Source: Eucommia ulmoides
Taxonomy: Eukaryota; Streptophyta; Magnoliopsida; Garryales; Eucommiaceae
Assembly (NCBI GenBank): GCA_016647705.1
Contig: CM028329.1
Coordinates: 14,843,910-14,907,909 of the forward strand
Length of the DNA stretch: 64,000 bases
Reading direction: 5' to 3'
Part shown: one piece after another, positions 58,643 through 64,000 of the stretch
Position numbering within the stretch: the first letter of the stretch is position 1
How the letters are laid out: each line of letters starts with the position of its first letter
Position numbers and translations under genes: made by a program
Notes under the pieces: model-generated
The model's database searches: none
What the model saw: the letters and a program-made list of their open reading frames with translations, nothing else
Told to the model about the DNA's origin: nothing

Positions 58643-60415
58643 TGAGTCTCTAAAAAATCATCCACTAAATCGATCATCTATACGGAGTCGTACATCATGA
58701 GGTCAATATAGTGAGTCTCTAAAAAATTATCTGCTAAATCAATCATTACATGGACTCGTCCGTCATGAGGTTGAGATAGTGAGTCTCTCAAAAAATTATC
58801 TACTAAATCAATTCTCTATACAGAGTCATCCATCATGAGGTCAACAAATTGAGTCTTTAAAAAATTGTCCGCCAAATCGATCCTCTACCCAGAGTCATCC
58901 ATCATGAGGTCGATATATTAGTCTCTCAAAAATCGTCCACTAAATTGATCCTCTATACGGAGTCATCCATTATGAGGTAGATATAGAGAGTCTATAAAAA
59001 ACCATCCGCTAAATTGATACTCTACACGGAGTCGTCCGTCATGAGGTCGACATAGCGAGTCTCTAAAAAATCGTGCACTAAATCAATCCTCTAGACGGAG
59101 TTGTGTGTCACGAGGTCGATATAGCGAGTCTCTAAAAAATCATCCTCTAAATAGATCCTCTACATGGATTCATTCGTCACGAGGTCGATATAGTGATTCT
59201 CTAAAAAATCGTCCGCTAAATTGATCTTCTACATGGAGTCGTCCATCATGAGTTTGATATAGTGAGTCTCTCAAAAATCATCTGCTAAATAGATTCTCTA
59301 TACAGAGTCGTCCGTTATAAGGTCGATATATTGAGTCTCTCAAAAGTAGTCTGCCAAATTGATGATCTACATAGAGTTGTCCATGATGAGGGCAATATAT
59401 TAAGTAGCTAAAAAACCGTCTGCTAAATCGATCATCTACACGCAGTCATCCATCATGAGGTCTATATAGCCAGTCTCTCCACAACCGTTCTCTAAATCGA
59501 TCCTCTACAGAAAATCTTCCATCATTAGGTCGATATAGCAAGTCTTTAAAAAATCGTCTGCTCAATCGATCCTCTACACGGAGTCGTCCGTCATGAGGTC
59601 GATATTACGAGTCTCTCAAAAATCATCCGCTAAATTGATAATCTACATGCAATTGTCCCTCATGAGTTTGATGTAGCGAGCCTTTCAAAAATCGTCCGCT
59701 AAATCGATCCTCTACATGGAATCGTCCGTCATGAGGTCGATTAGCGAGTCTCTCAAAATGTTCGCTAACTCGATTCTCTACATGGAGTCATCCGTCATGA
59801 GGTCGATATCGAGAGTTTCTAAAAAATCGTCCATTAAATCGATCCTCTGTATAGTGTCGTCCGTCATAAGGTAGATATAGTACGTCTCTCAAAAACCGTC
59901 TGATAAATCGATACTCTAAACGGAGTTGTCCGTCATGAGGTCGATATCGCAAGTCTCTAAAAAATCGTCCTCTAAATTAATCCTCTAAATTGAGTCATCT
60001 TTCACGAGGTCGATATAGTGAGTCTCTAAAAAATCATCTGCTAAATCCATTCTCTACACGGAGTCATCCTTCACTAGGTCGATAAAGTGAGTCTCTCAAA
60101 AATTGTCAGCTAAATCAATCCTCTACACGGAGTCGTCCGTCGTGAGATAGATATAGTGAGTCTCTCAAAAATCGTCTCCTAAATAGATGCTCTATACGGA
60201 GTTGTCCGTCATGATGTCGATATATTGGGTTTCTCAAAATCGTCCACCAAATTAATCCTCTATACGGAGTCATCCGTCATGAGGTCGATATAGTGAGTCT
60301 ATCATCTAAGTGTTCGTCTATACGATCTTGTCTTTATGAGATCGGTATGATAAAATGCTCCACTAATGCAACCCTCTAGGTGATGTTGTTTATCATAAGG
60401 TCGATATAGTAAGAG
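58643..60415 (+). repeat. Minisatellite array, ~69-bp unit, about 25 copies
   Basis: The unit is approximately gagtctctaaaaaatcgtcc gctaaatcgatcctctacac ggagtcgtccgtcatgaggt cgatatagc. Spacing between gagtct starts is 68-70 bp (58643, 58713, 58781, 58851 and onward). Copies differ by several substitutions each, and the last two, past about 60300, are degraded. It lies between the gag relic and the 3' LTR, where Tat/Ogre elements typically carry tandem repeats. Confidence 0.92.
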
Positions 60416-60480
60416 CATTCATTTAAGTAGTGGCCCAAAATGTTGTGTCTCCTATCTTTGTCATTACAAGTAAACTCGCA

Positions 60481-60497
60481 TGATGAAAAGAGGCAAC
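60481..60497 (+). other. Polypurine tract of the Tat element
   Basis: TGATGAAAAGAGGCAAC immediately before the LTR start TGTAGACACC. Purine-rich except for isolated bases. It identifies the following LTR as a 3' LTR. Confidence 0.65.
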
Positions 60498-63400
60498 TGT
60501 AGACACCCCCTTTCGACCCGCCTATTTAAGTTTGCAAAAGTATCAAGTCTAAAGTGTAAATTAGGATAAAATTTAAATTGATGCTTAAAGGGAACTAATT
60601 TCCAACTTAGATTACTCTGAATACTACAAAAACCTAATAAAACACAAGAAAGCATAAAATTGTCATTTTAACTTGATTCGGTATAAGTAAAAGTTTTGGG
60701 TCAATCTCGAAAGTTTCTAAAGTTAAAGAGAGATAAAATGACATTATAAAATGTTTATTTTTCATGAAATCACTTTTAAGATGAATGAAATTAGTTACTA
60801 CACTTTAATTTAAGGAAATTTAGTCAATTACTTTTATTACCCATTTTGACTCCTGAAACTATTACTACTACCGGTTTCGTCTTCTTGATACCAAAAATGC
60901 TTCTGTAACTTTTCATTTAGAGGTATAAAATCCTCCACAAAATTAGCCAAAAGTCTTTATCAGACCATGGAAATGTCATGAGAAATCCTAAATTACCTAA
61001 GTGATTAAATATTTCGGCTTGGTTTGAAATTGAACAAACAAAAGTTGTCTTAACAAAACCATCGAAGCCCATCAAACCAAGGGCCCAACCCAAGTAAATT
61101 ACTCACCAAAATAATCATTGAAAGCCCAAAATAAACTTCCAAGAAGTTGCCTACAAAATATCTAAGCAAGGAACCAAGTCACTTAAAAAGTGACTAACCA
61201 TTATCGAAAACAAACCAATCCGGTTTGCCACCTAGCCAAGGCATTTAATGGTCATTAAATTTCCTTCCCATCAATCATTAAATTCTTGGTATGACATGTC
61301 AATACGAGGTTTAACGCATGTAGATATTTTGAACAAAATATCTCAAAGTAACTAAAACCTTGAAATGTAACTACTGGTTACAAGGAAAACCAAACCAATT
61401 CAATCCAAATCCAACTGGATCTATGCTCTCCAAGTCATGACTCACCATATGGAATTAAATTCAAGGTGACACATCAAGACTACATATATTGCACCTTGGA
61501 AACATTAATGGTAACCAAACTGAAATAGTGAAACTAACCGATACTTAGCCCCTAAATCAAATCAGAAGTGTCACATCATGCAATAAACGCACCCATGTGT
61601 AACCAATGAGAGCCAAGTAATGATTTCCAATGATTGTAAATCATTACTAATAATGTCTAATCATTACCAAATCTAGGAAAACATTTGATAATCATTACCA
61701 AATCTTTGAAAATCGTACACTACACCTAAAATTTGTTTAAGAGTGATCAAGATCAATTCAAGAGGGGATCACCACTAGGCCAAACACTTCCTAAGGAACC
61801 CCTTGAGATTACCTATGCATTCATCCATGTGCAGGCATCCCGAGCCTATAAATAGGGGCCCTATTTTTATAAATTAGAGGGCAAAATTCCTAGCTTCTCT
61901 TTCTAAACTCGAGCCAACCTCTCGGGTCCTAGGCCTTTTGAGAAATTCTCTTGAATAAAATTCCGTTATTCTACTGAAACTAAGTCTTGAAGGGTGTTCT
62001 TGAGGTTCTTAGAGAAAGAACTCAAAGAGTTGACAGTGATCGATCGAGTTCAAACAAAGAAGATTAAAGAAGGATAAGAAGGTTACTTATTTTTGGAAAG
62101 ACCACTCCCCTAAACTAGGTATGTGTCTTGAGGATCCTTAAATCTTGTCTTAATTTCTTATACTTAGTTTTTACATATCATGATCATGTAGTATCTATGC
62201 TTTACTTTCATGTATATAACACAAATAAACCATAATCAACCAAATAACACTTAATTTTTGTTATAATCATCAAACTATGTACAAATCATACAAACTATCT
62301 CAAGAACATTATAGAACAAGTTAAGAATATGTAAGTATTCAAACAAAACATCAATCACATTATGAGTTGTGCATAGTCCCTACGATTCTCTCAAGAACAC
62401 TTCAAACCAACTCTGTACTAACTATTAATCTAACTATATACTGTTAATAACTAGATTCACTTTCTGCTAAACATCAAGATCACAACCTGGTAGGTTTGTA
62501 GACTGGCACCTATATATATATACACTACACCGGCAGACCTTTGTGGCTAAAAATTCAGGATAAATGAAGGTTCTTTATTCTTTTGAGGATATGTGTGATT
62601 CTTTTCCAAAAACCTTCTCATTTGTCTTAGTTATGAGTAGGACTGGCATAAATATATGGTATTTATTTTCAATTTCAACTAACAACTCACACACTAACAC
62701 TAGCTAACCAAAACAAAATAGTTCGGTTAAGATGTTTTTGACAAAATCAAAGAGGTCATGTCCATATCATGTTGTGATTCATGTTGTTCACAACTAAAAC
62801 CAACTAATAATAAATTGAAATCAACTAAAATCCACCAAGATTTCAATTTAACATGAATGAATTACGTGATGACCTGATATTTGGTTACTCGCCAAAGTAT
62901 GTAGGCAACCCACGTAAGAGTTCGGTCACTTTCAATAAATAAAACCATATAGGTTTCACCTAACATAAAAAAAACTATGTGAAGACCTGATTCTCATTAA
63001 TTCGAGATACGTAGGCAACCCACGTATGGGTTCTGTCATATATCCAAATAATTTAGTCTTAGTTTGCATGCTGGAGTTACATGCCGACCTGATTCATTGT
63101 GAAAACAAGGATATCTAGGCAACCTTTATAAAGTTCGATCTCTTAAAAATAACAAAAACATGTTTATTTCATTTAGTTTAGCCTACATAATTCCTGTCTA
63201 TTATAACTATTACAAACTGCTATTGGGTGTCGCTAACTAGTTTAGTTATAGTATTTATCTGCTTTACTAACATATCATGTAAAAAATACATAAAAAAGAA
63301 AAAACTTTAAAAAAGGGATTATTTTGTTAATGAAATCAAAGAAAGTTAATTGGGTATTTTCTTAAGAGTGAATATTCATTTAGACTTAGGTACCATATTC

Positions 63401-63772
63401 GAATGAGTGTCTTGTGGTACTTAACACTTTCTCTAAGAATAACCGACCCTCGAACTTAAAACAATATCTAGTAAAATACCAAATGTTTTACGAGTCAAAA
63501 CTTGGGCCACTTTCAATGTAAAAGTGAATTTCTAAAAATCCTGGTGATCTAGCATACCATTTAACCCCATGCTAGGTAGAGACTCCATTTATTCTTATCA
63601 ATCCCAACCTACGAAACGTTTTAAAACTGGTGCCTAGAAAAGTCTTTGAAAAACATATTTTCTAAAATGAACTGATTTTCAAGGATTTACAGAGGGATGG
63701 ATAAAACTTTGTTTTCTTTGTCTTCCTGATCTCTACTACCTCCTGGTTTTGAGGGAAATATGGGGTACGTCA
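60498..63772 (+). mobile_element. Tat/Ogre-like 3' LTR (3275 bp)
   Basis: Starts TGTAGACACCCCCTTTCGACCCGCC and ends ...ATATGGGGTACGTCA. It is colinear with the solo LTR 50586-54101 but clearly diverged. R/U5 contains three nearly evenly spaced (about 108 bp) copies of tacgtaggcaacccacg-like sequence near 62897, 63006 and 63113. The right flank TGTAG would be the target duplication; the partner copy is not present at the expected place, so the 5' end of this element is lost. Confidence 0.85.
61847..61854 (+). promoter_or_regulatory. TATA box of the Tat 3' LTR
   Basis: TATAAATA in cgagcctataaataggggcc, about 1350 bases into the LTR. It separates a 1.35-kb U3 from a 1.9-kb R/U5. Confidence 0.6.
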
Positions 63773-64000
63773 TGTAGTGTGTATATATAAGGTGGAAGTC
63801 CACTAGTCTGAAGACTTAGTGCTAGGCTGTGATCTTGATGTTTAGCAGTAAAGTAAGTTATTAATAGTTGACAGTTAGTGGTTAGAAATTAATAGTTTGA
63901 TTTGTGTTTTTGAGTTCGGTTTGATGTGATCATGCGAGAATCATGGAGACTATGCACAACTCTTGGTATGATAAATGTTTTGTAAGAATCCTCACGTATT
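63773..64000 (-). repeat. Tat/Ogre-like LTR fragment, runs off the window
   Basis: tgtagtgtgtatatataaggtggaagtcc...ctgtgatcttgatgtttagcag matches 14.56-14.64 kb (same orientation) and the inverse of 52.7 and 62.5 kb. It is the host into which the Tat element ending at 63772 inserted. Confidence 0.7.

Noticed and set aside
58643..60415. CRISPR-like regular array
   Set aside because: Units are contiguous, ~69 bp, without unique spacers, in a plant nuclear retrotransposon; it is a minisatellite.
50586..63772. A single 13-kb Tat element with LTRs at 50.6 and 60.5 kb
   Set aside because: The left LTR has its own perfect AGCAA target duplication inside a tandem array, so it is a separate solo LTR.

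Overview
The window is nuclear intergenic DNA from a flowering plant with a large, repeat-rich genome, probably a eudicot; the species cannot be named from it. The evidence is AT-rich composition, layers of nested LTR retrotransposons with plant-type primer sites (tRNA-Asp, a Tat/Ogre-type site, initiator Met), TTA-duplicating Harbinger-like transposons, a hAT element with an 8-bp target duplication, and a fragment of a plant cationic amino acid transporter. I found no intact host gene, tRNA gene or rRNA gene. Most open frames are chance frames in repeats.

Three retrotransposon families make up most of the sequence. Family 1 is a gag-only, Athila-derived, non-autonomous LTR element (TR-GAG-like). 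Its LTRs are 1.4-1.7 kb, start TGATAGGTG and end CTACCA, and it carries a short gag-like frame and no pol. Copies with internal sequence are at 9.1-11.9 (+), 20.6-23.4 (+, 3' half), 25.5-30.4 (+) and 44.3-49.0 kb (-). Solo LTRs are at 2.73, 14.67 and 16.85 kb, and fragments at 1.7, 4.6 and 49.0 kb. Family 2 is Tat/Ogre-like, with 3.3-3.5 kb LTRs that start TGTNGACACC and end GGTGCGTCA. It has gag-tail relics and a 3' minisatellite array. Its LTRs lie at 2.2-4.6, 13.2-19.5, 24.8-36.7, 50.6-54.1, 60.5-63.8 and 63.8-64.0 kb. Family 3 is Ty1-copia, with LTRs starting TGTTGATCC that are rich in palindromic TTGAC motifs, at 4.8-6.2, 11.9-12.5, 19.5-20.6, 41.1-44.2 and 49.3-49.9 kb.

Layout: 0-1.7 kb is unassigned AT-rich DNA. 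1.7-12.5 kb is a mosaic of families 1, 2 and 3. 12.5-19.5 kb is a Tat gag relic followed by a Tat LTR that holds two solo family-1 LTRs. 19.5-24.8 kb is a copia LTR, a family-1 3' half and a Tat leader. 24.8-36.7 kb is one Tat LTR split by a family-1 element and by a Harbinger-like transposon that itself contains a hAT. 37.0-40.9 kb is a second Harbinger-like transposon carrying a transporter exon fragment, a MITE and a possible endogenous pararetrovirus piece. 41-49 kb is copia plus an inverted family-1 element. 49-64 kb is a decayed Tat element with a solo LTR inside it, a ~69-bp array of about 25 units and its 3' LTR.

Nothing here acts as a host pathway. The content of most interest is the mobile-element biology: a conserved gag-only ORF followed by two conserved hairpins, tandem primer-binding sites, TTGAC-palindrome arrays in copia LTRs, tRNA-like sequence in the inverted arms of a hAT, and a captured host exon. 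All identities come from reading the sequence; no database search was run.
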